In this document: positions 14,166 through 22,580 of the stretch, piece by piece | How positions within the stretch are numbered: the stretch's first letter is position 1 | How the letters are laid out: every line of letters begins with the position of its first letter | Origin: a virus | Length of the DNA stretch: 35,582 nt | Virus record (IMG/VR): IMGVR_UViG_3300024507_000280 | Coordinates: 1-35,582 of that record | Strand: one strand, 5' to 3' | Notes under the pieces: model-generated | What the model was told of the DNA's origin: nothing | Databases searched by the model: none | What the model saw: the letters and a program-made list of their open reading frames with translations, nothing else | Program-made: the position numbers and the translations under genes

Positions 14166-15359
14166 TTATGCTACTTTGAGTAGCACAGTTTCTTCGTTAA
14201 TGCGTCCGTTCATTTTAGTGTCTGTAGCATTAATTTCGTCTAAGAATTTACGCAACTGTACTTTACCTGCAGCTTTAAATTCTTTGAGCTTTTCTTCAGG
14301 CTTACGAATAGTTTTTTGTATGCTAGTATGCTCGTTGAATCCTGTAATTGTAGTGCCTTTAACACCGAGTTCCATGTATTCGTTGGCAACATATTTGCCA
14401 AGTTTACGTGTTTTAGTGTTAAACACCCACAATTCTTTGCTACCAATAATGTCTGCTGGATTGATAGATACCAGCTTCAAAGGCTCGTCAGTCTTCTTGA
14501 ACTTGAGTTTAGCAACAATTTTATCTTTAGGAACAACTTTAGCCTTACGTGGCTTACGATTAACTTTGGCTTCTTGCCCAAGCATATCACACGCACTCAT
14601 AATTTCTTGATAGAATGCAATCAAATTTTTAATTTGTTTGCGACTGCGATGGCTGTAACCTTCGCGCAACTGTTCGTCGGCGTTACCACTAGCAAGTTCT
14701 TCAAGTTCTGCCAAGTCACGGCTGTAAAAACTTTTAATAATACGTGCATGGGCAGCTTTGGCTTCTTTACCTTTGAGTAAGTTCAAAACTTTAAATGCTT
14801 TAGGATCAAAATTTTCTGGATCTGTTTGAAAACTTTCAATAGCGTCTTCAATTTCTTCAGTCATTTTGTAAGCAGATTCACGTACACGATCTTGGATCGA
14901 TGGGGTAAACACCGCAGGTTTTTCAACTTTGGTTTCTGCTTCTTCGTCAATGTCGTCTTTACCTTCACGAATCACTTCGTTAATGCGTTCGCGCAACCAA
15001 GCGGCTGTATCGCGCCCATTGTTAAAATCTGCACGAACAGCAGGCATACCGCGAAGCAGACAACTTGCGATTGCACCCATAGTTCCGCCACAACGATTAT
15101 CTTTGGTTTTCTTAAATGATTGGATGTCGTCTTTGGTGCAACCAATACTAGTCATCCATTTGATAACAGCAGGCTTCAAATCTTTACTGCTAAATTCCAA
15201 ACGGTAGTAGTCCATAGCATTACGGAATTTTTTATTAAACTCGTCAGCAGATAGACTCTCAGCATCGTCCCAAGTTGGACTATGATCTTTGGGTGCTTTG
15301 GTACGATGTGCAATCACTTGCTTTTTGGTTACACGAGTTTTGGTTGCAGCTTTAGCCAA
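14166..15359 (-). CDS. Conserved phage protein of unknown function (397 aa)
   Basis: A soluble, Lys-rich protein (KAATKTRVTKKQVIAHRTKA at the start). The start is probably TTG at 15359: AGGAG lies 6 bases before it, while the open frame's earlier TTG at 15383 has no site. The N-terminal half is helical and acidic around residues 140-160; the middle (KVNRKPRKAKVVPKDKI) is very basic, and a C-terminal beta section (LKLVSINPADIIGSKELWVF) follows. A DNA- or RNA-binding role would suit the charge pattern, but no named domain is visible. It forms a single-gene unit with a perfect sigma70-type promoter and a strong terminator, so it is likely an abundant early product. Confidence 0.8.
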   Translation of the reverse strand: MAKAATKTRVTKKQVIAHRTKAPKDHSPTWDDAESLSADEFNKKFRNAMDYYRLEFSSKDLKPAVIKWMTSIGCTKDDIQSFKKTKDNRCGGTMGAIASCLLRGMPAVRADFNNGRDTAAWLRERINEVIREGKDDIDEEAETKVEKPAVFTPSIQDRVRESAYKMTEEIEDAIESFQTDPENFDPKAFKVLNLLKGKEAKAAHARIIKSFYSRDLAELEELASGNADEQLREGYSHRSRKQIKNLIAFYQEIMSACDMLGQEAKVNRKPRKAKVVPKDKIVAKLKFKKTDEPLKLVSINPADIIGSKELWVFNTKTRKLGKYVANEYMELGVKGTTITGFNEHTSIQKTIRKPEEKLKEFKAAGKVQLRKFLDEINATDTKMNGRINEETVLLKVA

Positions 15360-15390
15360 TTTATGCTCCTGGTTAATTAACAATACAAGT

Positions 15391-15419
15391 ATTATAGCAC
15401 CGAAATGTACTTATGTCAA
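15391..15419 (-). promoter_or_regulatory. Consensus sigma70-type promoter
   Basis: Minus strand TTGACA, 17-base spacer, TATAAT: a perfect match to both hexamers. The -35 overlaps the end region of the upstream radical SAM gene; the leader to the TTG start is about 25 bases. Confidence 0.88.
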
Positions 15420-16781
15420 GCTCTTGCATTCAGCATACAGCTCCGCTAATTCTGGAAATGTGTCCAAAAAATTGGTATTTCTGCGTTTATCGTGCTCATC
15501 AAAAAACAAAGCAAAATCTTTTAGATAATTGGCTTCTCGTTGCTCACCAAACAAGTATTGGATTCGCTCCAATTTAGAAACTTCCCAACCGTGGAATCCT
15601 TTACCATCACAGTAATTTGACTCCATAAATTTTATTTGTTTTGCTATTTGAGCCTTGTATTCTAACGGAAGTATTCTAACACTCATCCATTTTGGATTAT
15701 CCAAATAAGGAATGTCTAAATTGATTGAACGATCCGGGTCGTAGTGTTTTAATTTCATTAACAATACATCTTTTAAAAATTCTGTGTATGAAGTAACAGA
15801 AAGAGCATTGTAAGTTGACATTATACTAAAGTTTGCTTTCGGCACTTCGCTTAAGAATCTATGACAATTGTCTAGCCATGTGTCGTAGTTCATGCCGTTT
15901 CTGATATATTCAGCTTTTGCGCCATACGCTTCGGCACTTGTAAACAACGTAAATCTTTTAACAGCATTTGTTTCTTGAATGATTTTAATCTTGTCAAGAA
16001 ATTTATCAAATAGTTTGTCAGGTAAAACACAATTACTGTTAATAGCAAGTTCTAAATTAGGGTTAGGGTTTTCAATAATATAGTCAAGAACTTTAAAGGT
16101 ATCTTTACTCATTAAAGGCTCACCACCTGTGATACGGAATGTATGAAGTGTTGGATAAATTTCCGGCCACCATTTCCAAAATGCTTCAACATATGGATTA
16201 TGTTCCTTGATAGGAATAGGCATTTTACCTTGATGCTTAGTGTGTTCTAAATTATTGTATTGAAGTGTAGTAGGATACCCACCAAATTTTTCAATTTCTT
16301 CCATCCACTTGCTAGAAATGTGTGGACTACAATAGGCACACTTAAAGTTACAAGCATGACTAAAACTAACTTCAAGATAAGTTGGCTTTATGTTATGTTC
16401 CCAGCCTGCTTCCATCACATCAAAATAACGAGACTTGCCTGCCCATTCGTCTGTGCTTTTATAGATCCTATCACTAAAGATATCTGAATCGGTTGGCGCA
16501 GAGTCTTCAACTTGCCAGCAAAAATGACACTCTTCTGGTCTACTACCAGTCATCATCATTTTACGTTGTTCTTTTTTAAACTTTGTATTGTGTAAAGCAC
16601 TAGGATCCTCTAAAATTTCTTCTAAAGGAATTTGATGTGTATTTGGATGATGGCAACTATGTGTATGTCCGTTTTGCAAATGCAAAGTGACTTGAAGCCA
16701 CTTTGCAAGACACATACCAGGACCGGTTCGATCTAATATTGTTTTAGCTTTTCGAAGCCAAATGATTCTTTCATCTTTCAT
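15411..16781 (-). CDS. Radical SAM protein (twitch-type)
   Basis: A 456-aa protein. The radical SAM motif CNFKCAYC (Cys144, Cys148, Cys151) binds the catalytic 4Fe-4S cluster, and RITGGEPLM is the SAM-binding GGE motif. Upstream of the barrel, Cys24, Cys43, Cys85 and Cys88 with CHHP- and CHFCW-type surroundings resemble the auxiliary cluster segment of twitch-domain radical SAM proteins. The substrate is unknown. The ATG at 16781 is chosen because it forms an ATGA overlap with the previous gene; the open frame extends only to a TTG two codons earlier. Proteins of this kind recur in T4-like marine phages. Confidence 0.88.
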   Translation of the reverse strand: MKDERIIWLRKAKTILDRTGPGMCLAKWLQVTLHLQNGHTHSCHHPNTHQIPLEEILEDPSALHNTKFKKEQRKMMMTGSRPEECHFCWQVEDSAPTDSDIFSDRIYKSTDEWAGKSRYFDVMEAGWEHNIKPTYLEVSFSHACNFKCAYCSPHISSKWMEEIEKFGGYPTTLQYNNLEHTKHQGKMPIPIKEHNPYVEAFWKWWPEIYPTLHTFRITGGEPLMSKDTFKVLDYIIENPNPNLELAINSNCVLPDKLFDKFLDKIKIIQETNAVKRFTLFTSAEAYGAKAEYIRNGMNYDTWLDNCHRFLSEVPKANFSIMSTYNALSVTSYTEFLKDVLLMKLKHYDPDRSINLDIPYLDNPKWMSVRILPLEYKAQIAKQIKFMESNYCDGKGFHGWEVSKLERIQYLFGEQREANYLKDFALFFDEHDKRRNTNFLDTFPELAELYAECKSLT

Positions 16782-17611
16782 GTCCAAAGACTCTCGCGAA
16801 TCTTGATAAGACGAATCATCATTTCTTCCTCTTCCTTAGTATATGCTTCTTCAATTTCTCGAAGTTTTTTATGTGCTTCATCGCTCATCTTTTTAAGTTC
16901 AGGGGTCTTATCGGCGCTACCAAAACTTAAACGACCACCGTTGGCCGCACGACTTGCTTCACAGTAAGCACTCCAACCACTGGCATCGTACGCATCAGGG
17001 CGATTGCGATATGTCACAGTCCACCAAGTATAAAGCTCGATAATTTCTTTGGCGGCCTTGGCTTGATAAGTTGGTTCAGCTAGATGTTTTTCACCTTCGT
17101 CAAGGAACTCTTCGTTGGTTAATGTAGTAGCCCAGCGTAGATATTCAAGCCCAGCTTCTGGGCAACGCCATGTACGCCAACGCAACCAACCTTTACGGTA
17201 CCATGGAACATTGAACTTAGTCTTAGCTTCATCACTCCAAATGCAGTGATGCCACGCTTGTTCTATTTCAACAAAATCCACAAGCTCGTTGAACAAACAA
17301 GGAAGAAAGCGATTGCTAACGTCGCTCCAATTACCAGGTTTAATGTCTCGAGGATGTGCGGTAAGACGATGGCTGTGACTAACCCAGCGATTATTAATAT
17401 AATAGCGTATGTCATTTAGACGATCCGGAATGTAATAAACAAATTTTTGAAGATAGTCGAGTCCTTCTTCGGCAATCCACCAACGAATAGGATGTGCGGC
17501 TTTTGCACGATCTTCCCAGTCGTTCCATTCTTCACTGGTGCCGCACTTGAGCTTTGGTGTGCCACGCAACCAATCCGCAAACGGTCCGATTGTCCAATAA
17601 TGACTACGCAT
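16778..17611 (-). CDS. Trp-rich conserved unknown coupled to radical SAM gene
   Basis: A 277-aa protein with 19 Trp (about 7%), many Tyr and His, and a charged C-terminal helix (EEAYTKEEEEMMIRLIKIRE). No signal peptide or membrane span is seen. It ends in an ATGA overlap with the radical SAM gene and starts 2 bases after the BI-1-like gene's stop. Coupling makes it a candidate partner or substrate protein of the radical SAM enzyme; Trp/Tyr-rich proteins are possible radical targets, but this is speculation. Family not recognised. Confidence 0.8.
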   Translation of the reverse strand: MRSHYWTIGPFADWLRGTPKLKCGTSEEWNDWEDRAKAAHPIRWWIAEEGLDYLQKFVYYIPDRLNDIRYYINNRWVSHSHRLTAHPRDIKPGNWSDVSNRFLPCLFNELVDFVEIEQAWHHCIWSDEAKTKFNVPWYRKGWLRWRTWRCPEAGLEYLRWATTLTNEEFLDEGEKHLAEPTYQAKAAKEIIELYTWWTVTYRNRPDAYDASGWSAYCEASRAANGGRLSFGSADKTPELKKMSDEAHKKLREIEEAYTKEEEEMMIRLIKIRESLWT

Positions 17612-17613
17612 TT

Positions 17614-18312
17614 TTAATCCTTTTTATCACCAAACAACTGCAATAGACTTAAGAAAATATTGATAAAATCTAGGTACAGAGTCAATGCACCGGTCACTTC
17701 TGCGGCAGGGCTCGAATCAGTACTAACAATTTCTCGAATTTGTTGTGTATCATAAGCAGTTAGGCCCATGAAGATCACAATAGCTAACGCACTAATTACC
17801 ATTTGCATAACTGTGCTACCAATAAAAATATTGATAAGACTAGCAATAACAATGGCAATCAAGCCAACAAACATAAATTTACCTAGGCTATCTAGATCCT
17901 TTTTGGTAAAGTAACCATAGAAGCTCATAGTACCAAACAATACTGCTGCGCCCATAAATGCACTAACAATACTGTGCATAGTATAAACAGCAAAGATAAC
18001 AGCAAAGCTCAAGCCCATCAAAGCCGCAAAACCTGCTAGAAGTGCAATAGCAATTTCTTTTGGCGGGTTAGCGTTAAGGGCAATAGTAACTCCAAAGACT
18101 GCTAATAGCGGTGCAAAGATCACCACATAGTGCATAATACCTGTGAAGAAAAATTTCACAAGCTCGGGACTAGTTCCTACAAAGAAACTGACCATCATGC
18201 TGACTAAAGTAGCAAGTCCCATGTAGCCATAAACACGGCCCATAGCTTGATTTACTTCGCCAGCGGTGCGATAGTTAATAATACCATCGCTTGCATAGTT
18301 ATGTCCAAACAT
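17614..18312 (-). CDS. Bax inhibitor-1 / YccA-type membrane protein
   Basis: A 232-aa protein with about seven hydrophobic segments and the conserved C-terminal DTQQIREIV, as in the BI-1/YccA/YbhL family (usual length 220-240 aa). The family includes calcium-leak channels and, in E. coli, YccA, a substrate and inhibitor of the membrane protease FtsH. The acidic pair expected in the last helices is visible around FMGLTAYDTQQ. It starts MFGHNYASDGIINYRTAGEV, with AAGGAG seven bases before the ATG. The phage also encodes an SPFH/HflC-like lipoprotein and ClpP, which fits control of host membrane proteolysis. Confidence 0.9.
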   Translation of the reverse strand: MFGHNYASDGIINYRTAGEVNQAMGRVYGYMGLATLVSMMVSFFVGTSPELVKFFFTGIMHYVVIFAPLLAVFGVTIALNANPPKEIAIALLAGFAALMGLSFAVIFAVYTMHSIVSAFMGAAVLFGTMSFYGYFTKKDLDSLGKFMFVGLIAIVIASLINIFIGSTVMQMVISALAIVIFMGLTAYDTQQIREIVSTDSSPAAEVTGALTLYLDFINIFLSLLQLFGDKKD

Positions 18313-18315
18313 AGT

Positions 18316-18687
18316 TTACTCCTTAGTTAAAAACTTATTTAATTCGGGCGGTGTCCAGCCCACGGGTTTTAAGACTTTACCATCTTCACGTTTACGAACT
18401 TTGCCAGTTTCTTTATCAATCTTAGCAAAGTTAGTTCGCATGACTTCTTTCCACGCACCCTCAGCATCTGCACCCATGCTGTGTAGTGCGCCAATAGTCA
18501 CAACTAGTATGTCTGTTAGTGCGTCTACAATTTCTACGCTATCGCATTTGGCAATGGCTTCGTCTAGTTCTTTCTTTTCTTCTTCAATCAACTTAATGTA
18601 CAAATTAAATTGATCGACACTCCAATTATCTACAACCTGATCACAAGCCCTCATAAACTTTTCTTGATCACGAAATGGATTAGTCAT
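18316..18687 (-). CDS. MazG-like nucleotide pyrophosphohydrolase
   Basis: A 123-aa all-alpha NTP-PPase. The metal motif is EEEKKELDEA (around residues 35-43), with the second half EIVDALTDILV (residues 52-62) giving the ExxE...ExxD pattern. The C-terminal tail KVLKPVGWTPPELN is typical of phage MazG-like proteins. These enzymes hydrolyse non-canonical or alarmone-type nucleotides. The ATG at 18687 has AAGGA upstream; the frame is open to 18756, inside the neighbour. It lies 3 bases from the BI-1-like gene. Confidence 0.88.
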   Translation of the reverse strand: MTNPFRDQEKFMRACDQVVDNWSVDQFNLYIKLIEEEKKELDEAIAKCDSVEIVDALTDILVVTIGALHSMGADAEGAWKEVMRTNFAKIDKETGKVRKREDGKVLKPVGWTPPELNKFLTKE

Positions 18688-18697
18688 ACATTTTTCC

Positions 18698-18943
18698 TTA
18701 TATTGTATTGTTAATTTCCGGTTCTTTACCTTCTGTACAGGGAATCGGCCTGCCATAAAAATCTAGCATGAGCGTCCCCCAAATTCTACCGTTGTCTTCG
18801 AACTCTACAAAGATCCTTCCATAGGCACAGAATGTTCTTGTTTCAGTTACGGGCTTTGGCTCTCTGACAACATTTACAGCTAATCCAAGCAACAAGGATA
18901 TGCAAACGGTCCAGACAACCAATGCCCAATGAAAAAATTTCAC
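18698..18943 (-). CDS. Small N-terminally anchored membrane protein
   Basis: An 81-aa protein started by GTG that overlaps the previous stop (GTGA). One hydrophobic helix (HWALVVWTVCISLLLGLAVN) is followed by an approximately 55-aa beta-like tail with two Cys (TFCAYGRIFVEF, GRPIPCTEG) that could form a disulfide outside the membrane. No family recognised. Confidence 0.75.
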   Translation of the reverse strand: MKFFHWALVVWTVCISLLLGLAVNVVREPKPVTETRTFCAYGRIFVEFEDNGRIWGTLMLDFYGRPIPCTEGKEPEINNTI

Positions 18944-19188
18944 TTTAGTGCTTCCATAGTCTGCCGCTTGGCTTCTTCCTTAACTTCTTCTTTGTGGATT
19001 GTTTGTAATCCACGAAACATTTCTTCAACAACATGTATAATAGCGGCCTTACCGTCATCTGTCAAGTGACTGTATTCTGGACTTACACTACTTTCGTGCC
19101 AAACACGTTGATTTTTTGCTAACTCAAGCATTGCACCATACAACATATCCTTGTGCATACTGCGACGAATATCAAATCTTTTCGCCAT
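18940..19188 (-). CDS. Small conserved helical protein (82 aa)
   Basis: Starts MAKRFDIRRSMHKDMLYGAM; the ATG at 19188 has GAGG upstream. The same frame is open to 19389 but that part lies inside the ligase gene. The protein is largely helical with a charged C-terminal coil (IHKEEVKEEAKRQTMEALK). It overlaps the ligase 3' end by 17 bases and the next GTG start by 4. Function unknown. Confidence 0.78.
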   Translation of the reverse strand: MAKRFDIRRSMHKDMLYGAMLELAKNQRVWHESSVSPEYSHLTDDGKAAIIHVVEEMFRGLQTIHKEEVKEEAKRQTMEALK

Positions 19189-20494
19189 TGTCAAACCCTC
19201 TAAAATGTAAGAAGCGCGGAAACCGTAGAGAATAACTTCCATCCTGGTTTTGTGTGATAGCGTCAGCACGGACTTCCACAATTTGACCAATAAGGGTTTC
19301 ACGAGACTCCCAATAATTATCACGATCGGAATCACTAAAACCAGAACCGACGTTAACTCGAATTGACTTTCCATCATCCTCACCTTCACAAACTAAGGCA
19401 CCCAATTTACCTACGTTACGACCTGTGCCTTCTTCAACAGCCGTAACAGCTAACGATACTTCAATAAACGGTTTTAGTTTAAGCCAGCTGGCAGTTCTTT
19501 TGCATTCATAAGGCGCATTAGGGTCCTTAATCATGATGCCTTCATAGCCGCCTTCTATTGCCTTTTGATTAATTTTTCTATATTGTTTGCGGCCTGCACT
19601 AGTATCGAGATCAACTTCTTCGTGATCTAAACAAGTAACATTGGGCAAGTCTGCTTGATGTTTTTCTACCCAAGCCTTGACATAGGCACTACGAGTTGTT
19701 TGATCTTTGTCCCACCGACCTTCTTGAAACTTGTCAAAAGGACATAAATCAAATAAATGCAGAACAGCATCGTCTGCAGCAACATCACTCTTGCGATGCA
19801 CTTGTTTCATAAGGTCTTGAAAACTACTAGACATAACTTCGCCGTCTAACACTAGATCGTACTTAGGAGGGTCTTTCTTTACAACGGAACTGATTTGTTC
19901 TTTAATTTTCTCAAAGTTAACTAGCTCTTTACCATTGCGACTGAATTGATCCACACGGCCATCAGTATGGACGATAGTAATAACGCGAACGCCATCGAGT
20001 TTGACTTCGATAAGTTTTTTTCCAGTAACTTTGGATTCATGATTAGCACTATCATGAGCAAGCTGGCAACTAAAAACAGGAACTGCATATTGAGGCCACT
20101 TCTTTTCTACAACTTTGTTAATGGTCTTTTCGCTTGTACCACAGCGAAGATCCTTGATAAGAATACGGCGGTACCAACCATTCCATTCTGATTTAGTAGA
20201 TTGCTTTATGGCTTCAGCAACGGCATCACGGGCATCGTTGCCGGTGAGGTGACGATCACGTAAACTGATAGCAAGACTAATAAAATTGTTCCAATCAAGC
20301 CCAAGGCCGTCTTCATCTTTCTTCTCCGGTATTTGTTTAAGTCCAAAAGTTATCATCGAATCCAGAGCAAGACGACAGCCTTCAAAAAATTGATTGTTGC
20401 CTGCTTCTGCTTGTGCAAGAATAATTGCTTCTTTGTTCAAACGGCTAGGATGATCTTCGAGAGAAGAAATGACAAACTGGCAAGGATCGCTCAC
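19172..20494 (-). CDS. ATP-dependent DNA ligase
   Basis: A 440-aa ligase comparable in length to T4 gp30. Motif I is EVKLDGVRV with the adenylated Lys165. Later motifs: YDLVLDGEVMSSSFQDLM (III region), GGYEGIMIKDPNAPYE (IV) and SWLKLKP (V), followed by an OB-fold part (VGKLGALVCEGEDDG). It seals nicks in phage replication and repair, working downstream of enzymes such as UvdE. The start is probably GTG at 20494, with GGAG 6 bases before it; the frame's TTG at 20506 overlaps that GGAG. A perfect sigma70-type promoter lies just upstream. Confidence 0.93.
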   Translation of the reverse strand: MSDPCQFVISSLEDHPSRLNKEAIILAQAEAGNNQFFEGCRLALDSMITFGLKQIPEKKDEDGLGLDWNNFISLAISLRDRHLTGNDARDAVAEAIKQSTKSEWNGWYRRILIKDLRCGTSEKTINKVVEKKWPQYAVPVFSCQLAHDSANHESKVTGKKLIEVKLDGVRVITIVHTDGRVDQFSRNGKELVNFEKIKEQISSVVKKDPPKYDLVLDGEVMSSSFQDLMKQVHRKSDVAADDAVLHLFDLCPFDKFQEGRWDKDQTTRSAYVKAWVEKHQADLPNVTCLDHEEVDLDTSAGRKQYRKINQKAIEGGYEGIMIKDPNAPYECKRTASWLKLKPFIEVSLAVTAVEEGTGRNVGKLGALVCEGEDDGKSIRVNVGSGFSDSDRDNYWESRETLIGQIVEVRADAITQNQDGSYSLRFPRFLHFRGFDNGEKI

Positions 20495-20525
20495 AATGAA
20501 CTCCAATAGTTAACTTGATGTAACT

Positions 20526-20554
20526 ATTATACAGTCTATATATCAGTATGTCAA
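20526..20554 (-). promoter_or_regulatory. Consensus sigma70-type promoter for the ligase operon
   Basis: Minus strand TTGACA, 17 bases, TATAAT. It overlaps the 3' end of the upstream metallopeptidase gene. The operon likely runs through ligase, the 82-aa protein, the membrane protein, MazG-like, BI-1-like, Trp-rich and radical SAM genes. Confidence 0.88.
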
Positions 20555-21271
20555 GTGATTATTAGTACGAAATGGCTTGCCTGCATAAGCGTATTCTAAT
20601 TGGCGCATAATTTTTAGCTTCATTTGTCGTACTTTTGGGTGATCGTGGTTATTATTAAAAGCGGCTAGGAATCGTTGCCACATGGTTTTTCTTTTACGAT
20701 TGGGTTGATTTTTATCAAGATATTCTGCGATTCCTTTTGGATCCCAACCAAACATGTCAATCATATCGCAGGCTAAGTTAAAGGCGTGTGCGCCCATCTC
20801 GTCTCTATCTCCATAATATTCCTGTTGTTTGCGATCTTTGGCGTACTGAGCTGTACTTTGATACATAGGAATTGGTTTAAAGTTACGAGCACGGAACTGT
20901 CGTGTGTGTATAATTTCATGCAACATAATATCCGAAAAAACTACACAAATTCGTTGCCAACGATATAGTGATAGTTTCATAGATTCAATGTCTGGAGGAA
21001 ATGCTAGTTGAACTTCGATAAAACGACTATAGCCTTTGCGGTCATAGTCTGAATGGTACATGCCTCCTATCCAAATTTCGTTACCTTTTGCTTCTTTAAA
21101 ACGTTCGCTAGTAACACGAATTGGAAGATGTTTTTTAAGATGTTTGCTAATTTTGCTAGAGATTTCGTCAATAGCTACCCGTCTGCCTACAAACTCGCTT
21201 TTAAGTTTGTAAAGCATTGAGTACAGCGTTTCGCGGTCCAGTAAAGACCAGTTGAATGCCTTGCGGGCCAT
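20543..21271 (-). CDS. Putative zinc metallopeptidase (HEIIH)
   Basis: A 242-aa protein with MLHEIIHTRQ (His118, Glu119, His122), a zincin-type HExxH, and a later acidic cluster (GDRDEMGAHAFNLA) that probably gives the third zinc ligand. The C-terminal half is basic. It shares its layout (HExxH about residue 110-120, then a basic stretch, then an acidic-A-x-A helix) with the protein at 29441-30106, suggesting distant paralogues. A clean late-type promoter precedes it, unlike most neighbours, so it may act in assembly or lysis. Substrate unknown. Confidence 0.75.
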   Translation of the reverse strand: MARKAFNWSLLDRETLYSMLYKLKSEFVGRRVAIDEISSKISKHLKKHLPIRVTSERFKEAKGNEIWIGGMYHSDYDRKGYSRFIEVQLAFPPDIESMKLSLYRWQRICVVFSDIMLHEIIHTRQFRARNFKPIPMYQSTAQYAKDRKQQEYYGDRDEMGAHAFNLACDMIDMFGWDPKGIAEYLDKNQPNRKRKTMWQRFLAAFNNNHDHPKVRQMKLKIMRQLEYAYAGKPFRTNNHLTY

Positions 21272-21290
21272 AGCACACTCCTACACAGTT

Positions 21291-21299
21291 GTATTTATA
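21291..21299 (-). promoter_or_regulatory. Late-type promoter TATAAATAC
   Basis: Perfect TATAAATA on the minus strand, 19 bases before the metallopeptidase ATG, in the 59-base gap after clpP. Confidence 0.7.
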
Positions 21300-21330
21300 G
21301 TGTACTACGGCTACCAATTATATACGCACT

Positions 21331-21921
21331 TTATGGGCGTTTTGTAACAATTTCGTCAACCAAGCCAAAATCAACAGCTTCTTGGGCACTCATAAAGTTG
21401 TCTCGTTCCATAGCTGCATAAAATTCGTCAAAAGTTTTACCCTTTGAATTATGATTAACATAAATCTGGGTAAGATTTTGCTTCATTTTTAGGATCTCTT
21501 TTACTTGGATTTCCATGTCTGTTGCTTGCCCGCCAGCACCACCGCTAGGTTGGTGAATCATGTGACGTGCATTTGGAAGCATTTTACGTTTGCCAGGAGC
21601 ACCTGCTTGGGCTAGTAGACTGCCCATACTGCAAGCCTGTCCCATTACAATAGTCGCAACGTCCGGACGAATAAACTGCATAGTATCGTAGATTGCCATA
21701 CCAGCGGTAACAACACCGCCAGGACTATTGATGAAAAAACTAATATCTTCATTGCCTTGACTCTCCAAAAATAAGAGCTGTGCTACGATAAGACTAGCAC
21801 TATGCTCGTTAACATCCGTGTCTAGCATAACGATACGGTCTTTTAATAGACGACTATAAATGTCGTAACTGCGTTCTCCACGAGCTTCTTGCTCAATTAC
21901 CATTGGTACCAAATGTGGCAT
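21331..21921 (-). CDS. clpP: ATP-dependent Clp protease proteolytic subunit ClpP
   Basis: A 196-aa ClpP of normal length. The catalytic triad is complete: Ser98 in GQACSMGS, His123 in MIHQPSGG, Asp174 in [27 protein letters not shown] is the conserved oligomer/active-site block. It forms a tetradecameric chamber that needs a ClpX/ClpA partner; none is seen here, so it probably pairs with host ATPases. The start overlaps the stop of a tiny Cys-rich gene (TAATG). It could retarget host proteolysis or process phage structural proteins. Confidence 0.96.
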   Translation of the reverse strand: MPHLVPMVIEQEARGERSYDIYSRLLKDRIVMLDTDVNEHSASLIVAQLLFLESQGNEDISFFINSPGGVVTAGMAIYDTMQFIRPDVATIVMGQACSMGSLLAQAGAPGKRKMLPNARHMIHQPSGGAGGQATDMEIQVKEILKMKQNLTQIYVNHNSKGKTFDEFYAAMERDNFMSAQEAVDFGLVDEIVTKRP

Positions 21922-22097
21922 TACTCTTCTCCAAAAATATAAGCGGCCATTTTGCGCTCAGTTGTAGCTTCATCTTTCATAGCGCATTCAAAACAGATAT
22001 TTTCATCGTTTGGACCGTAAGGTCTGCACTCATCTACTTTTCCGCACATTTCGCAAACTTCATCAGGTTGCTGTGCAATAAATCCTCGACCGCTCAT
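21921..22097 (-). CDS. Tiny zinc-ribbon-like protein
   Basis: A 58-aa protein with [10 protein letters not shown] and CFECAMKDE, two Cys pairs about 20 residues apart forming a likely zinc knuckle. It starts inside the 3' end of the upstream membrane gene and its stop overlaps the clpP start (TAATG), so translation is coupled to clpP. It could be an adaptor for ClpP, by position only. Confidence 0.75.
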   Translation of the reverse strand: MSGRGFIAQQPDEVCEMCGKVDECRPYGPNDENICFECAMKDEATTERKMAAYIFGEE

Positions 22098-22579
22098 TCT
22101 TCAATACCTTCATACTCTGCAAGTTGTTTGCGGAAAACTTCTAGTTGTTCCATTAGGTTAACAAGTCCGTCGTGATTCATAGTGATAGCACTATATCCCA
22201 TTTTGAATTCTAGTCGATTCTCGCTAGTCATACCTAGTGTGTAATAAGTTACAGCAGGCTTTTTAGGTTCGGGTGGAAGATAACCACCACCATCACCTCC
22301 GCCGTACTCTGTAGTTTCCTTTTGTTCAGGAAATGGAATTACATTACTGGGTTTCTTTTTAATCCAATTTAACATTTTTCTATCCCATTCTACATCCATG
22401 TTAAGCCAACGTCCAACAGGTGGACACCAAAAAGGCATTGCTAATACTATAAGCCACACTAGTTGAATAAGCTCTGGTCTAATGTCTTTGTAGTATAACG
22501 CAACAGGCAAGCCAATACCTAGATAAATGGCGCCTGTCCAAAACATCCAGTAGCCGCCTGTGCGTTCAAATAACTTCAT
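22094..22579 (-). CDS. Two-span membrane protein of unknown function
   Basis: A 161-aa protein starting MKLFERTGGYWMFWTGAIYL, three bases after the SPFH stop. Two hydrophobic segments (WMFWTGAIYLGIGLPVAL and LIQLVWLIVLAMPFW) are followed by a soluble part with a Gly-rich linker (GGGDGGG) and a C-terminal helix. The architecture suggests a membrane anchor with a cytoplasmic domain; adjacency to the SPFH gene suggests a shared complex. Confidence 0.75.
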   Translation of the reverse strand: MKLFERTGGYWMFWTGAIYLGIGLPVALYYKDIRPELIQLVWLIVLAMPFWCPPVGRWLNMDVEWDRKMLNWIKKKPSNVIPFPEQKETTEYGGGDGGGYLPPEPKKPAVTYYTLGMTSENRLEFKMGYSAITMNHDGLVNLMEQLEVFRKQLAEYEGIEE

Positions 22580-22580
22580 G

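Noticed and set aside
14176-15207. Several plus-strand frames of 92-154 codons
   Set aside because: Antisense to the 397-aa gene, which has promoter, ribosome site and terminator; the products look like random Ser/Leu/Phe-rich translations.
19189-19389. Extended N-terminus for the 82-aa gene with a hydrophobic segment
   Set aside because: It lies inside conserved ligase coding sequence; the ATG at 19188 has a ribosome site.
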